Of a stretch of DNA of 64,000 nt, positions 18,520 to 27,631 are shown in pieces; the first letter of the stretch is position 1, and each line of letters opens with the position of its first letter. Source of the DNA: Curtobacterium sp. VKM Ac-1393 (GTDB lineage: Bacteria; Actinomycetota; Actinomycetes; Actinomycetales; Microbacteriaceae). Made by a program: the position numbers and the translations under genes. The notes below the pieces were generated by a model that worked only from the letters and a program-made list of their open reading frames with translations, was not told where the DNA came from and searched no databases. The DNA is taken from NCBI RefSeq assembly GCF_015350995.1, contig NZ_JADKRW010000007.1, forward strand, positions 62,001 to 126,000, in the 5' to 3' direction.

Positions 18520-19878
18520 ATGGTCCGGCAACCGACCGCGACACCCGGCAACGCCGCACGCGTCCTCCGCATCGTGCACGAGGACGGCCCGGTCACCCGA
18601 GCCGAACTCACCCGGCGCACCGGCCTGAACCGCTCGACGATCCTGGCGCTCGTCGGCGAACTCGTCGAGGGCGGACTCGTGCTCGAGGAAGTGCCGTCCG
18701 CCGGCACCCCGGGCGTCGGGGTCGGGCGGCCCAGCGGTGTCGTGCGGGCCTCGGGCGACGTGCTCGCCGCCGCCGTCACGGTCGAGATCGACGCGGTCGG
18801 GGTGGCCCTCGTCGCCCTCGACGGCACCGTGCGCGACCGGCTCGTCGAGCCACAGGCCACCGTGCCGACGGCAGCCCAGGCGATCGACGCGGTCGAACGG
18901 ATCCTCGGCGTGCTGAGCGCCCGGACCGCCACGCGCGCCAGGACGGCCCCCGGCGCCCGGATCGTCGGCACCGGCGTCGCGGTCCCCGGCATCGTGCGCG
19001 TCGAGGACGGCACCGTCCGCAACGCCCCACACCTCGGCTGGCGCGACGAACCACTCGCGGTGCCGCTCGCCGAACGTCTCGGCCTGCCGGTCCGTGCCGC
19101 GAACGACGCCAACCTCGGTGCCTGGGCCGAACGCCTGTACGGCAGCGCCCGCGGAGTCGACGCCCTCGTGTACCTGAACGGCGGCGCGAGCGGCATCGGT
19201 GGCGGGATCGTCAGCGCCGGACGGCCCTTCAGCGGCGCCGACGGGTACGCGGGGGAACTCGGCCACACCTTCGTGGCGGCGAACGGCATCCGGTGCCACT
19301 GCGGCGCCGTCGGGTGCCTCGAGACCGAGGCGTCGCGGTCGGCGCTCACCGACGTCACCGCGACACTGCCCGACGACCTCGACGCGCTCGCCGCAGCGCT
19401 CGCCGAGCACCGGCCCGAGGTCGAGCGGGTGGTCGACCGTCAGGTGACGGCGCTCGCCACGGCGCTCCGCAACGCCATCCACACCGTCGACCCCGAGGTC
19501 GTGGTGCTCGGCGGGTTCCTCAGCACCCTGCTCGGACACGTCGGGGACCGTGTCGAGAACGACGTCCGGGCGCAGACGATGGCCGCGATGACCGACCGGC
19601 TGCGCATCGTGCCGGCAGCCCTCGGGCGGGACGTCCTGGTCCGCGGCGCCGCCGAACTCGGGTTCCGCGACCTGCTGCGCGACCCGACGGCGGCCCGGCT
19701 CGACCCGACGGCGGCCCGGCGCGACCCGACGCCGGCCCGGCGCGACCCGACGCCGGCCCGGCGCGACCCGAGGTCCGCTCCAGCCGACACCACCACCACG
19801 CCCACCCGCGCACCCGACCGCACCACCACCCACACGTCCGACCGCGACGACGCGGCCGAGGAAGCGAGAACCCCATGA
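18520..19878 (+). CDS. ROK-family transcriptional repressor (XylR type)
   Basis: A 452-aa protein. The N-terminal winged HTH (about 10-60: RAELTRRTGLNRSTILALVGELVEGG) is followed by a ROK sugar-kinase fold. The zinc motif reads GIRCHCGAVGCLE (about 258-270) with His in GELGHTF before it; the ATP/sugar loop GTGVAVPGI is present. ROK regulators release DNA when they bind a sugar such as xylose. Position between the Gfo operon and a polyol dehydrogenase, and close to xylAB, supports XylR. The C-terminus after about 386 is an odd hydrophilic extension made by a 21-bp tandem repeat. RBS GAGGAGGAGG. Confidence 0.88.
   Translation: MVRQPTATPGNAARVLRIVHEDGPVTRAELTRRTGLNRSTILALVGELVEGGLVLEEVPSAGTPGVGVGRPSGVVRASGDVLAAAVTVEIDAVGVALVALDGTVRDRLVEPQATVPTAAQAIDAVERILGVLSARTATRARTAPGARIVGTGVAVPGIVRVEDGTVRNAPHLGWRDEPLAVPLAERLGLPVRAANDANLGAWAERLYGSARGVDALVYLNGGASGIGGGIVSAGRPFSGADGYAGELGHTFVAANGIRCHCGAVGCLETEASRSALTDVTATLPDDLDALAAALAEHRPEVERVVDRQVTALATALRNAIHTVDPEVVVLGGFLSTLLGHVGDRVENDVRAQTMAAMTDRLRIVPAALGRDVLVRGAAELGFRDLLRDPTAARLDPTAARRDPTPARRDPTPARRDPRSAPADTTTTPTRAPDRTTTHTSDRDDAAEEARTP
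19678..19761 (+). repeat. 21-bp in-frame tandem repeat in the ROK gene
   Basis: Four 21-bp units (CGCGACCCGACGSCGGCCCGG) plus a partial fifth encode R/L-DPT-A/P-AR repeated. The last two units are identical, a sign of recent slippage. It extends the protein beyond the ROK domain with a flexible charged tail, so length may vary between strains without breaking the frame. Confidence 0.85.
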
Positions 19879-20912
19879 CCTCCATCCAGCGCCAGCGCAC
19901 CAGCGTGCTGCTCGGCACCCAGGACCTGACCGTCGAGGACCGCCCCGTGCCCGAGGTCGAGCCCGGCGACGTGCTCGTCCGGGTCGCCGCCGTCGGGGTG
20001 TGCGGCTCCGACGTGCACTACTACCGCCACGGCCGCATCGGGGACTTCGTCGTCGAGGAACCCCTCGTCCTCGGCCACGAGCTCTCCGGCACGATCACGG
20101 CGGTCGGCGCGGGCGTCGACCCCGCGCGCGTCGGCGAACGCGTCGCGGTGGAACCGCAGCGTCCCTGCCACCGGTGCGCGCAGTGCCTGGCCGGCCGCTA
20201 CAACCTGTGCCCGCACATGCGCTTCTACGCGACGCCGCCGGTGGACGGTGCCTTCGCCGAGTTCGTCACGATCGAGGCCGAGTTCGCCCACGCCCTGCCC
20301 GATTCGGTCTCGTTCGAGGCCGGTGCGCTGCTCGAACCCCTGTCCGTCGGGATCGCCGCGGTCCGCAAGGCCGGCATCGTGCCCGGTTCCTCGGTGCTCA
20401 TCGCCGGTGCCGGTCCGATCGGGATCATCTGCGCACAGGCCGCGCGGGCGTTCGGTGCCACCCGGATCGTCGTCAGCGACCTGGTGCCCGAGCGTCGCTC
20501 GCGGGCGTTGCAGTACGGGGCCACCGAGGTCGTCGACCCGACCGTGGTGTCCGTCGCCTCCGACATCGCCCCGGTCGACGCCTTCATCGACGCCAGCGGT
20601 GCGCCCCGTGCGGTGTCGGACGGCATCAAGGCCGTCGGACCGGCCGGCGCCGCGGTGCTCGTCGGGCTCGGCAACTCCGAGATGACCCTGCCGGTCGAGC
20701 ACATCCAGAACCTCGAGGTCACGGTCACCGGGATCTTCCGGTACACGGGCACGTGGCCGGTCGCGATCGGGCTCGTCGCCTCCGGACAGATCGACCTCGA
20801 CTCGCTCGTCACGGGGCGGTTCGGTCTCGGCGAGGTCCGCGAGGCACTCGAGAGCGACACCGACCCCGAGTCCCTCAAGTCGGTTGTCTACCCCGGCGGC
20901 GTCCCCGCCTGA
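19875..20912 (+). CDS. Zinc-dependent sorbitol/xylitol dehydrogenase family
   Basis: The protein has 345 aa from the ATG at 19875, overlapping the ROK stop (ATGA). It is a medium-chain dehydrogenase: catalytic zinc Cys in GVCGSDVHYYRHG, His and Glu in GHELSG, four structural-zinc cysteines in CHRCAQCLAGRYNLC, and the NAD loop GAGPIGIICAQ. The VHYYRHGRIGDF segment is typical of sorbitol/xylitol dehydrogenases that make fructose or xylulose from the polyol. Coupled to the repressor, it probably feeds xylitol to XylB through xylulose. Confidence 0.9.
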   Translation: MTSIQRQRTSVLLGTQDLTVEDRPVPEVEPGDVLVRVAAVGVCGSDVHYYRHGRIGDFVVEEPLVLGHELSGTITAVGAGVDPARVGERVAVEPQRPCHRCAQCLAGRYNLCPHMRFYATPPVDGAFAEFVTIEAEFAHALPDSVSFEAGALLEPLSVGIAAVRKAGIVPGSSVLIAGAGPIGIICAQAARAFGATRIVVSDLVPERRSRALQYGATEVVDPTVVSVASDIAPVDAFIDASGAPRAVSDGIKAVGPAGAAVLVGLGNSEMTLPVEHIQNLEVTVTGIFRYTGTWPVAIGLVASGQIDLDSLVTGRFGLGEVREALESDTDPESLKSVVYPGGVPA

Positions 20913-20924
20913 GCGCGCACGGTG

Positions 20925-20968
20925 CGGACGGGAGGCGCGTGGCCAGGCCGCCACGGGCCTCCCGTCCG
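20925..20968. repeat. Palindromic repeat, family GGACGGGAGGC, copy 2 (inner type B)
   Basis: Outer arms CGGACGGGAGGC (20925-20936) and GCCTCCCGTCCG (20957-20968), inner arms CGTGGC/GCCACG, with small central mismatches. It lies between two genes of the same direction, 13 bp after the polyol dehydrogenase stop, where it may terminate the operon. Confidence 0.8.
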
Positions 20969-21025
20969 GCACGTGACCCGGAACGGGGCCACCGGCGCGT
21001 CACCGGGACGCGCTACGGTTCGCGC

Positions 21026-22408
21026 ATGACCGCTTCTCCGGCCGCCGTGGTGCCGCAGCGCACCGACCGGCGCGCGCTCGTCTCGTGGGCGCTGTGGGAC
21101 TGGGGCTCCGCGGCGTTCAACGCCGTCGTCACCACGTTCGTGTTCAGCACGTACCTGGCCAGCCGGGCGTTCGTCGACCCGGCGAAGGTGGCCGACACCT
21201 CGGCCGCGGGGAAGGCGCTCGTCGAACGCGAGCTCGCCCACAACGCCGCCGTCGTCTCCACCGCGCTGACCATCGCCGGCATCGTCGTCGCGCTCGTGGC
21301 CCCGGCGATCGGGCGCCTCGCGGACTCGTCCGGGCACCGCCGCCGGTCCGTCCTCATCGCCACGATCGGCATCGTGCTCTCGATCGGCGGGATGGTCTTC
21401 GTCGCACCGAGCCAGCCGTACCTGGTGCTCGGAGCGGCGCTGCTCGGAATCGGGACGGTCGCCTACGAGATCGCCAGCGTCGGCTACAACGCGATGATCG
21501 GGCAGGTCGCCTCGGGGGAGCGAACCGGTCGGGTCTCCGCGATCGGGTGGGCAGCCGGGTACTTCGGCGGCATCGTGCTGCTCGTGTTGCTGCTCGTGCT
21601 GTGCATCCAGGACTTCCGGGGCGACGGCGTCGTCGGCGGGCTGCTGCAGCTGCCGGCGACCGTCGCGACCGGGCAGTGGGACGTCCGCGTCGCGATCGGC
21701 ATCGCCGCCGTGTGGCTCGCGGTCAGCTCGATCCCGCTCTTCATCGTCGTGCCCGAGGCCGCACCCGACCGCCGGCACACCGGTGGCGTGCTCGGGGCCT
21801 ACCGGGACCTCGGGCGGGACATCGCCCGGCTCTGGCGTGAGCGGCGGAACGTGCTCGCGTTCCTGGTCGCCAGCGCGGTGTTCCGCGACGGCGTCGGCGC
21901 GGTGTTCACCTTCGGCGGGATCATCGCGGCGCAGGTGTTCGGGTTCAGCGCGTCTCAGGTCATCCTGTTCGCCATCGCCGCGAACGTCGTCGCCGGCATC
22001 GCCACGTTCGTCTCCGGCAGGCTCGACGACCGCTTCGGCTCACGCGCGCTCATCATGGTGTCGCTCGTCGGGCTCGTCGTCTGTGGACTCGGAGTGCTCG
22101 CCGCCGGTACCCGGACCGAGTGGTTCTGGGTGCTCGGACTCACGCTGGCGCTGTTCGTCGGGCCGGTGCAGTCGTCGTCGCGGGCGTACCTGGCGCGGCT
22201 CGCGACCCCCGGCCGCGAGGGCGAGCTCTTCGGCCTCTACGCCACCACCGGCCGTGCGGCGTCGTTCCTCGCACCGGCGCTGTTCGGCGTCGCCGTGACG
22301 ATCGGCGGCTCGACCCGGTTCGGCATCCTGGGGATCGTGGTGGTGCTCGTCGTGGGGCTGGTGCTCATGGCGTTCGTGCGGGCGGAGCCGCGGGTCGTGC
22401 GCGCGTAG
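21026..22408 (+). CDS. MFS transporter, UMF1 (Atg22-like) family
   Basis: A 460-aa transporter with about 12 membrane helices. The opening SWALWDWGSAAFNAVVTTFVF is the hallmark of the UMF1/Atg22-like branch of MFS; GRLADSSGHRRR is the MFS motif A loop between helices 2 and 3. The family is thought to export small metabolites such as amino acids or sugars; the substrate is unknown. The ATG at 21026 sits 6 bp behind TACGGT, a leaderless arrangement, so it has its own promoter and is separated from the xylose genes by a palindrome. Confidence 0.85.
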   Translation: MTASPAAVVPQRTDRRALVSWALWDWGSAAFNAVVTTFVFSTYLASRAFVDPAKVADTSAAGKALVERELAHNAAVVSTALTIAGIVVALVAPAIGRLADSSGHRRRSVLIATIGIVLSIGGMVFVAPSQPYLVLGAALLGIGTVAYEIASVGYNAMIGQVASGERTGRVSAIGWAAGYFGGIVLLVLLLVLCIQDFRGDGVVGGLLQLPATVATGQWDVRVAIGIAAVWLAVSSIPLFIVVPEAAPDRRHTGGVLGAYRDLGRDIARLWRERRNVLAFLVASAVFRDGVGAVFTFGGIIAAQVFGFSASQVILFAIAANVVAGIATFVSGRLDDRFGSRALIMVSLVGLVVCGLGVLAAGTRTEWFWVLGLTLALFVGPVQSSSRAYLARLATPGREGELFGLYATTGRAASFLAPALFGVAVTIGGSTRFGILGIVVVLVVGLVLMAFVRAEPRVVRA

Positions 22409-22411
22409 GTG

Positions 22412-22468
22412 TTCGGGCGGAGCTGGTCGTTTCGGGCATAGCTGGTCTGTTCGGGCGTACCTGGTCAG
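22412..22468 (+). repeat. Three 19-bp direct repeats
   Basis: Three head-to-tail 19-bp units (22412-22430, 22431-22449, 22450-22468) of the form TTCGGGC-NNA-NCTGGTC-NN lie just after the transporter stop. They differ at a few positions. No gene covers them. Confidence 0.75.
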
Positions 22469-22500
22469 TTCTTCCGACCCGGTACGCCCGTTTCCGTTTT
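22452..22500 (+). terminator. Possible intrinsic terminator after the UMF1 transporter
   Basis: CGGGCGTACC (22452-22461) pairs perfectly with GGTACGCCCG (22481-22490), followed by the T-rich TTTCCGTTTT. The left arm is inside the third 19-bp repeat. The loop of 19 nt is long, but the T-tract is rare in this GC-rich DNA. Confidence 0.6.
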
Positions 22501-22610
22501 CCATCGCGGCCGTTCTGGGAAGGAACTGCACAGGTGCGGTTGTGCGCACGGTTCTGCACAGGGCCGCGGTTCCACCGGACTCCGCAGCGTGCGTGCGCCA
22601 GGATGGAGGC

Positions 22611-24038
22611 ATGACCGACCAGCGCATCGCCGTCGTCGTCCTCGCCGCCGGGCAGGGCACGCGCATGAAGTCCTCCACGCCCAAGGTGTTGCACCGGCTC
22701 GCCGGGCTGCCACTCATCGCGCACGTCCTGCGGACGGCGTCGTCCCTCGGACCGGAGCACGTCGCGGTGGTCGTGCGGCACGAGCGTGACCTGGTCGCTG
22801 CCGAGATCACCGAGCGCGCCCCCGACGCGATCGTCGTCGACCAGGACGACGTCCCCGGCACCGGTCGTGCGGTCGAGGTCGCGATCCAGGCGCTGCCGGC
22901 CGACTTCGACGGTGCTGTCGTGGTGCTGTCCGGCGACGTCCCGCTGCTCGACGCGGTGTCGCTCCGCACCCTGGTCGACGCACACCTCGGGGCGGCGAAC
23001 GCCGTGACCCTCGTCAGCGCGATCGCACCCGACCCGACCGGTCTCGGGCGCGTGGTGCGGGACGGCTCCGGGTCGTTCGTCGGGGTGGTGGAGCACAAGG
23101 ACGCGACGGCGGAGCAGCTCGCCATCACCGAGACGAACGCCGGCATCTACGCCTTCGACGCCGCGCACCTGCGGGCCGTGCTGCCGTCGCTGACGACCGC
23201 CAACGCCCAGGGCGAGAAGTACATCACCGACGCGCCGACCCTGATCGCGGGGCGCGGGGGGATCATCGACGTCGTCACGCTCACCGACCCGTGGCTCGTC
23301 GCCGGCATCAACGACCGCGCGCAGCTGTCCGACGCCGCCCGCGAGCTCAACGCCCGGATCGTCCGTCGGCACCAGCTCGCCGGCGTCACCGTGCAGGACC
23401 CGGCGACGACCTGGATCGACCTCGACGTCACGATCGAGGCGGATGCCGAGGTGCTGCCCGGCACCCAGCTCCTCGGCGCCACCGCGATCGCCGCGGGTGC
23501 CGTGGTCGGGCCGGACACCACGCTGCGCGACACCGAGGTCGGTGTCGGCGCGACGGTGAACCGGGTCGACGCGACCCTCGCGGTCATCGGCGACGGCGCC
23601 TCGGTCGGGCCGTTCGCCTACCTGCGCCCGGGCACGATCCTCGGTGACCAGGGCAAGATCGGCACCTTCGTGGAGACGAAGAACGCGAAGATCGGCCGCG
23701 GCAGCAAGGTGCCGCACCTGTCGTACATCGGGGATGCCGAGGTCGGCGAGGACTCGAACATCGGCGCGAACACCATCACCGCGAACTACGACGGCGTGCA
23801 CAAGCACCGCACCGAGGTCGGCTCACACGTTCGTACAGGCTCGCACAACGTGTTCGTCGCCCCCGTTAGGATTGGTGACGGTGCGTACACGGGCGCCGGA
23901 ACGACGGTCCGCAAGGACGTTCCGGCCGGATCGCTCGCGATCAGCTACGCCCCACAGCGCAACACCGACGGATGGGTCGCGGAACACCGACCCGGCACAC
24001 CGGCGGCCGAGGCTGCTCGGCACGCGAACGGCGAATAG
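22611..24038 (+). CDS. glmU: Bifunctional GlmU: GlcNAc-1-P uridyltransferase / GlcN-1-P acetyltransferase
   Basis: A 475-aa cytoplasmic enzyme making UDP-N-acetylglucosamine for peptidoglycan. The N-terminal pyrophosphorylase domain (1 to about 240) has LAAGQGTRMKSSTPKVLH (11-28), SGDVPLL and ETNAGIYAF. The C-terminal left-handed beta-helix (about 260-450) has hexapeptide repeats, AYLRPGT, NTITANYDG and the acetyl-CoA loop. The ATG at 22611 has GGAGG 2-6 bp before it and CAGGAT further up, so either a leaderless or an SD start is possible. It is followed by prs, as in most actinobacteria. Confidence 0.97.
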   Translation: MTDQRIAVVVLAAGQGTRMKSSTPKVLHRLAGLPLIAHVLRTASSLGPEHVAVVVRHERDLVAAEITERAPDAIVVDQDDVPGTGRAVEVAIQALPADFDGAVVVLSGDVPLLDAVSLRTLVDAHLGAANAVTLVSAIAPDPTGLGRVVRDGSGSFVGVVEHKDATAEQLAITETNAGIYAFDAAHLRAVLPSLTTANAQGEKYITDAPTLIAGRGGIIDVVTLTDPWLVAGINDRAQLSDAARELNARIVRRHQLAGVTVQDPATTWIDLDVTIEADAEVLPGTQLLGATAIAAGAVVGPDTTLRDTEVGVGATVNRVDATLAVIGDGASVGPFAYLRPGTILGDQGKIGTFVETKNAKIGRGSKVPHLSYIGDAEVGEDSNIGANTITANYDGVHKHRTEVGSHVRTGSHNVFVAPVRIGDGAYTGAGTTVRKDVPAGSLAISYAPQRNTDGWVAEHRPGTPAAEAARHANGE

Positions 24039-24098
24039 ATCCTGGCGACCACCGGTCGTCGACATCGACCCCACGGGGTCAGGGAGTGAGCACCGCAC

Positions 24099-25076
24099 TT
24101 GTCCGGAATCAAGACAACCGGCCAGAAACGACTCGTCCTCGTCTCGGGGCGAGCACACCCGGCGCTCTCGGCCGAGATCGCAGAGGAACTCGGTGTCGAC
24201 CTGGTCCCCACCGACGCCCGGACGTTCGCGAACGGTGAGCTGTACGTCCGGTTCGACGAGTCGGTCCGTGGGTGCGACGCCTTCGTCATCCAATCGCACA
24301 CGGCGCCGATCAACGAGTGGCTCATGGAGCAGCTCATCATCGTCGACGCGCTGAAGCGTGCCTCGGCCAAGCGCATCACGGTCGTCGCGCCGTTCTACCC
24401 GTACGCCCGTCAGGACAAGAAGGGCCGTGGCCGCGAGCCGATCTCGGCCCGTCTGGTCGCCGACCTGTTCAAGGCCGCGGGCGCGCACCGCATCATGAGC
24501 GTCGACCTGCACGCCGCCCAGATCCAGGGGTTCTTCGACGGCCCGGTCGACCACCTGTTCGCCATGCCGGTCCTGCTCGAGCACTTCAAGGCGATCCTCG
24601 ACCCGTCGATGCTGACGGTGGTGTCGCCGGACATGGGGCGCGTCCGCGTCGCCGACATCTGGTCCGAGAAGCTCGGTGCGCCGCTGGCAATCATCCACAA
24701 GCGTCGCGACCCGCTGGTCCCGAACCAGGTCACCGTGCACGAGATCGTCGGTGACGTGTCCGGTCGCTGGTGCCTGCTCGTCGACGACCTCATCGACACC
24801 GGCCGCACGATCGCCAAGGCCGCCGAGGCGCTCAAGGCCGCCGGCGCGATCGGCGTCGTCGTCGCCGCGACCCACGCCGTGTTCTCGGACCCGGCGACCG
24901 AGCTGCTGCAGAGCGAGTTCATCGACCGCGTCGTCGTCACCGACACCCTGCCGGTGCCGGTCGAGAAGCGCTGGGACCGCCTCGAGATCCTGCCGATCGC
25001 TCCGCTGCTGGCCCGCGCCATCCACGAGGTCTTCGACGACGGGTCCGTCACGTCCATGTTCGACGGAGCCGCTTGA
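24099..25076 (+). CDS. prs: Ribose-phosphate pyrophosphokinase
   Basis: A 325-aa enzyme making PRPP from ribose-5-phosphate and ATP for purine, pyrimidine, His and Trp synthesis. Marks: the flexible-loop residues in YARQDKKGRGREPIS, the PRPP-binding signature VDLHAAQIQGFF, and the PRPP loop LVDDLIDTGRT. The TTG start at 24099 was chosen because GGGAG lies about 10 bp upstream and the conserved core begins at KRLVLVSGRAH. The downstream methyltransferase overlaps it by 4 bp. Confidence 0.96.
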   Translation: MSGIKTTGQKRLVLVSGRAHPALSAEIAEELGVDLVPTDARTFANGELYVRFDESVRGCDAFVIQSHTAPINEWLMEQLIIVDALKRASAKRITVVAPFYPYARQDKKGRGREPISARLVADLFKAAGAHRIMSVDLHAAQIQGFFDGPVDHLFAMPVLLEHFKAILDPSMLTVVSPDMGRVRVADIWSEKLGAPLAIIHKRRDPLVPNQVTVHEIVGDVSGRWCLLVDDLIDTGRTIAKAAEALKAAGAIGVVVAATHAVFSDPATELLQSEFIDRVVVTDTLPVPVEKRWDRLEILPIAPLLARAIHEVFDDGSVTSMFDGAA

Positions 25077-25852
25077 CCCATCCCGCGCGTGACGCCCTCG
25101 CGGTCCGGCTCCGGGCCGCGGGGAGCGTCTTCGCCGAGGACGAAGCCGACCTGCTCCTCGAAGCAGGCGCCGGTGAGCCCGTCCGCCTCCGGTCCCTCGT
25201 CCAGCGTCGCCTCGCGGGCGAACCGCTCGAGTACGTCCTCGGGTGGGCCGCCTTCGACGGGCACCGCATCCGCGTGACCCCAGGGGTGTTCGTCCCGCGG
25301 TCCCGCACGACCGTCGTCGTCGAGCAGGCCGCTCGTCGTCTGCAGCGCTACGACCGCGTGATCGACCTGTGCTGCGGTGCCGGGGCGATCTCCGTGGCGT
25401 TGTTCGGCCGTGTCGGTGCACTCGACCTCGTGGCGACCGACATCGACCCTGATGCGGTCGACGTCGCGGCCGAGAACATCGGCGACCGCGGCATCGTCGT
25501 CGACGGTGACCTGTTCGCGCCGTTGCCCGTGCGCTTCCGTGGCGCGGTCGACGTCATCGCGGTGAACGCTCCCTACGTGCCGACCGAGTCGATCGCGATG
25601 ATGCCGGCCGAGGCCCGTGAACACGAACACCGCATCGCGCTCGACGGTGGCGCCGACGGGCTCGACCTGCACCGGCGGATCGCCGCGGGAGCGGGGGAGT
25701 GGCTCCGTCCCGGTGGCGCGGTCGTCATCGAGGTGTCGGCGGCTCAGGCGGACGCGTCGGCTGCGGCGTTCGCGTCGGCCGGGTTCGTGACCGCGGTCGA
25801 GCGGGACGACGACGTCGACGGCACCTGCATCGTCGCGACGCTCCCCGCCTGA
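25073..25852 (+). CDS. PrmC/HemK-like protein (glutamine-N5) methyltransferase
   Basis: The protein has 259 aa from the TTG at 25073, overlapping the prs stop (TTGA). SAM-binding motif I is IDLCCGAGAISVALF; motif II is ATDIDPDAVDVAAEN. The catalytic NPPY of PrmC/HemK is NAPY here (VNAPYVPTES). This change is known in an actinobacterial PrmC-related subfamily with unknown substrate, so it may not be the release-factor enzyme itself. The N-terminal helical domain is short. It is unusual to see it fused to a prs transcript. Confidence 0.8.
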   Translation: MTHPARDALAVRLRAAGSVFAEDEADLLLEAGAGEPVRLRSLVQRRLAGEPLEYVLGWAAFDGHRIRVTPGVFVPRSRTTVVVEQAARRLQRYDRVIDLCCGAGAISVALFGRVGALDLVATDIDPDAVDVAAENIGDRGIVVDGDLFAPLPVRFRGAVDVIAVNAPYVPTESIAMMPAEAREHEHRIALDGGADGLDLHRRIAAGAGEWLRPGGAVVIEVSAAQADASAAAFASAGFVTAVERDDDVDGTCIVATLPA

Positions 25853-26024
25853 TCCGCTCGCGTTCGCCGAAGTCGCACAACACGCCGCTCACGTCCGCCG
25901 AGGTAGCACGGACGACCGTTCGGACGCTCGACATGCCGAGATTTCGGAACCTCGACGACCGGCAGACGGCGTGCCGCGCGGCCCGCGGACCAGGACTCGG
26001 ACCCGCGCCGCGCCCCGCGCCGCA

Positions 26025-27593
26025 CTACTTCGCGTCGACCGTCACCGACGCCCACCCGGTGGCACCGTTCGGCGCGGGCGGCCGTTCGACGCTCGTCTGC
26101 ACCTCACCGTCGGCACTCGTGGCACGGACCTCGATCGTGTGCGAGCCCGCCGTCGGCGTCCACCGCAGCACCCACTGGCGCCAGGTGTCCGCGGACACCG
26201 AGTCCGCCAGGTCCGCCTGCTGCCACGCACCGCCGCCGACCCGGACCTGCACTGCCTTGACGCCGGTGTGCGGCTGCCAGGCGACCCCGGCGATGGCGAC
26301 CTGCTTGCCGGCGGTCACGCTGGCGCCGTTCCGCGGGGTGTCGATGCGGGACTCGAGCTTCACGGGTCCGCGTTCCGACCAGCCGCGCGGCGTCCAGTAG
26401 CCCTGGGCGTCGGCGAACCGGGTGACCTCCATCTCGGTTACCCACTTCGTCGCCGAGACGTAGCCGAACAGCCCGGGCACGACCATCCGCACGGGGAACC
26501 CGTGCTCGGCGGGGAGCGGCTCGCCGTTCATGCCGACGGCAAGCATCGCCTGGGTACCGTCGTCCTGCAGCACGTCGAGGGGCGTCCCGGCGGTGAACCC
26601 GTCGATGCTCCGCGACAACACCATGTCGGCGTCACCGGTCGGCTTCGCACGGGCCAGGAGCTCGCGGATCGGGTAGCCGAGCCAGAGGGCGTTGCCGATC
26701 AGGTCGCCGCCGACCTCGTTCGACACGCAGCTCAGGGTGGCCATGTGCTCTTCGAGCGGCAGCGCCAGCAGTTCGTCCCAGGTCAGCGTGACCTCGTTCT
26801 CGACGGCACCGTGGATGCGCAGGCTCCAGTCGGCGGGGTCGATCGAGGGGACGCGCAGCGCGGTGTCGATCCGGTAGAAGTCGGCGTTCGATGTGACGTA
26901 GGGCGTGATGCCAGTCACGTCGAGCGACGCCCCGGACGGCACCGCCGGTGCGGCCTCCGCCGGCGCGGGCAGGTGGATCGCCCGTCGGATGGCGGCGGTG
27001 CGCTGCATCGCGGCCGACCCGAGTCGAGCGCCGGTCCCGACGACGAGCGCGAGCGCCGCGGCGGTGACCGACCACGCGATGAACCCACGGCGCTCGGGCA
27101 GGGGCTCGGTGGAGCGGGAGGGTATCGCGGCGGCGGACTCCCACCTGCGCAGCCGTGCGGTGAGCAGGCGGAGCACGATGATCGCGGCCGCCACGCCGAG
27201 CACCGACGGCGCACCGTCCCACATGCCGGACCCGGACCGGGTGGTGACCGCCACGAGCGAGAGCGCGCCCCCGGCGGCGAACACCAGTGCTCCGAACGGC
27301 GGACGGACGCGCTCGAGGATCCCCGCCCCGGCCGAGATCGCCAGCATCAGCACACCCATCAGGGTGAAGAGCGCGACCTTGTCACCCGTCCCGAACAGGC
27401 TGACCATCAGGTCCTTGGCTCCGGGCGGCGCCAGGTCGATGACCGCCGACCCGACCGCCACGAGCGGGCTGCCGGCGCCGCCGAGCACCACGGCGCCGAG
27501 TTCGGCGGCCGCCAGGAAGGCGAGGACGGCCACGACGCCGCTGGCCGCGGCCAGCAGGCGCGGCCGCATCGGAGTTCCGCTGGTGGGCACCAT
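26025..27593 (-). CDS. Membrane-anchored molybdopterin-dependent oxidoreductase (sulfite oxidase fold)
   Basis: A 522-aa protein with several membrane helices (about 14-40, 75-92, 100-118, 128-145 and 172-190), then an external sulfite-oxidase-type catalytic domain (about 225-420). Cys289 in ATLSCVSNEVGG is the molybdenum ligand. A C-terminal Ig-like dimerisation domain (about 430-522) follows (VTAGKQVAIAGVAWQPHTG). The protein is the membrane-fused form common in actinobacteria. Sulfite or a sulfoxide is a likely substrate, but no haem or partner cytochrome is encoded nearby. The ATG at 27593 closely follows a TAGCAT box. Confidence 0.88.
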   Translation of the reverse strand: MVPTSGTPMRPRLLAAASGVVAVLAFLAAAELGAVVLGGAGSPLVAVGSAVIDLAPPGAKDLMVSLFGTGDKVALFTLMGVLMLAISAGAGILERVRPPFGALVFAAGGALSLVAVTTRSGSGMWDGAPSVLGVAAAIIVLRLLTARLRRWESAAAIPSRSTEPLPERRGFIAWSVTAAALALVVGTGARLGSAAMQRTAAIRRAIHLPAPAEAAPAVPSGASLDVTGITPYVTSNADFYRIDTALRVPSIDPADWSLRIHGAVENEVTLTWDELLALPLEEHMATLSCVSNEVGGDLIGNALWLGYPIRELLARAKPTGDADMVLSRSIDGFTAGTPLDVLQDDGTQAMLAVGMNGEPLPAEHGFPVRMVVPGLFGYVSATKWVTEMEVTRFADAQGYWTPRGWSERGPVKLESRIDTPRNGASVTAGKQVAIAGVAWQPHTGVKAVQVRVGGGAWQQADLADSVSADTWRQWVLRWTPTAGSHTIEVRATSADGEVQTSVERPPAPNGATGWASVTVDAK

Positions 27594-27631
27594 CCGATGC
27601 TAGATCGGCGTGCTGTGAGCGGGACCGCAGA

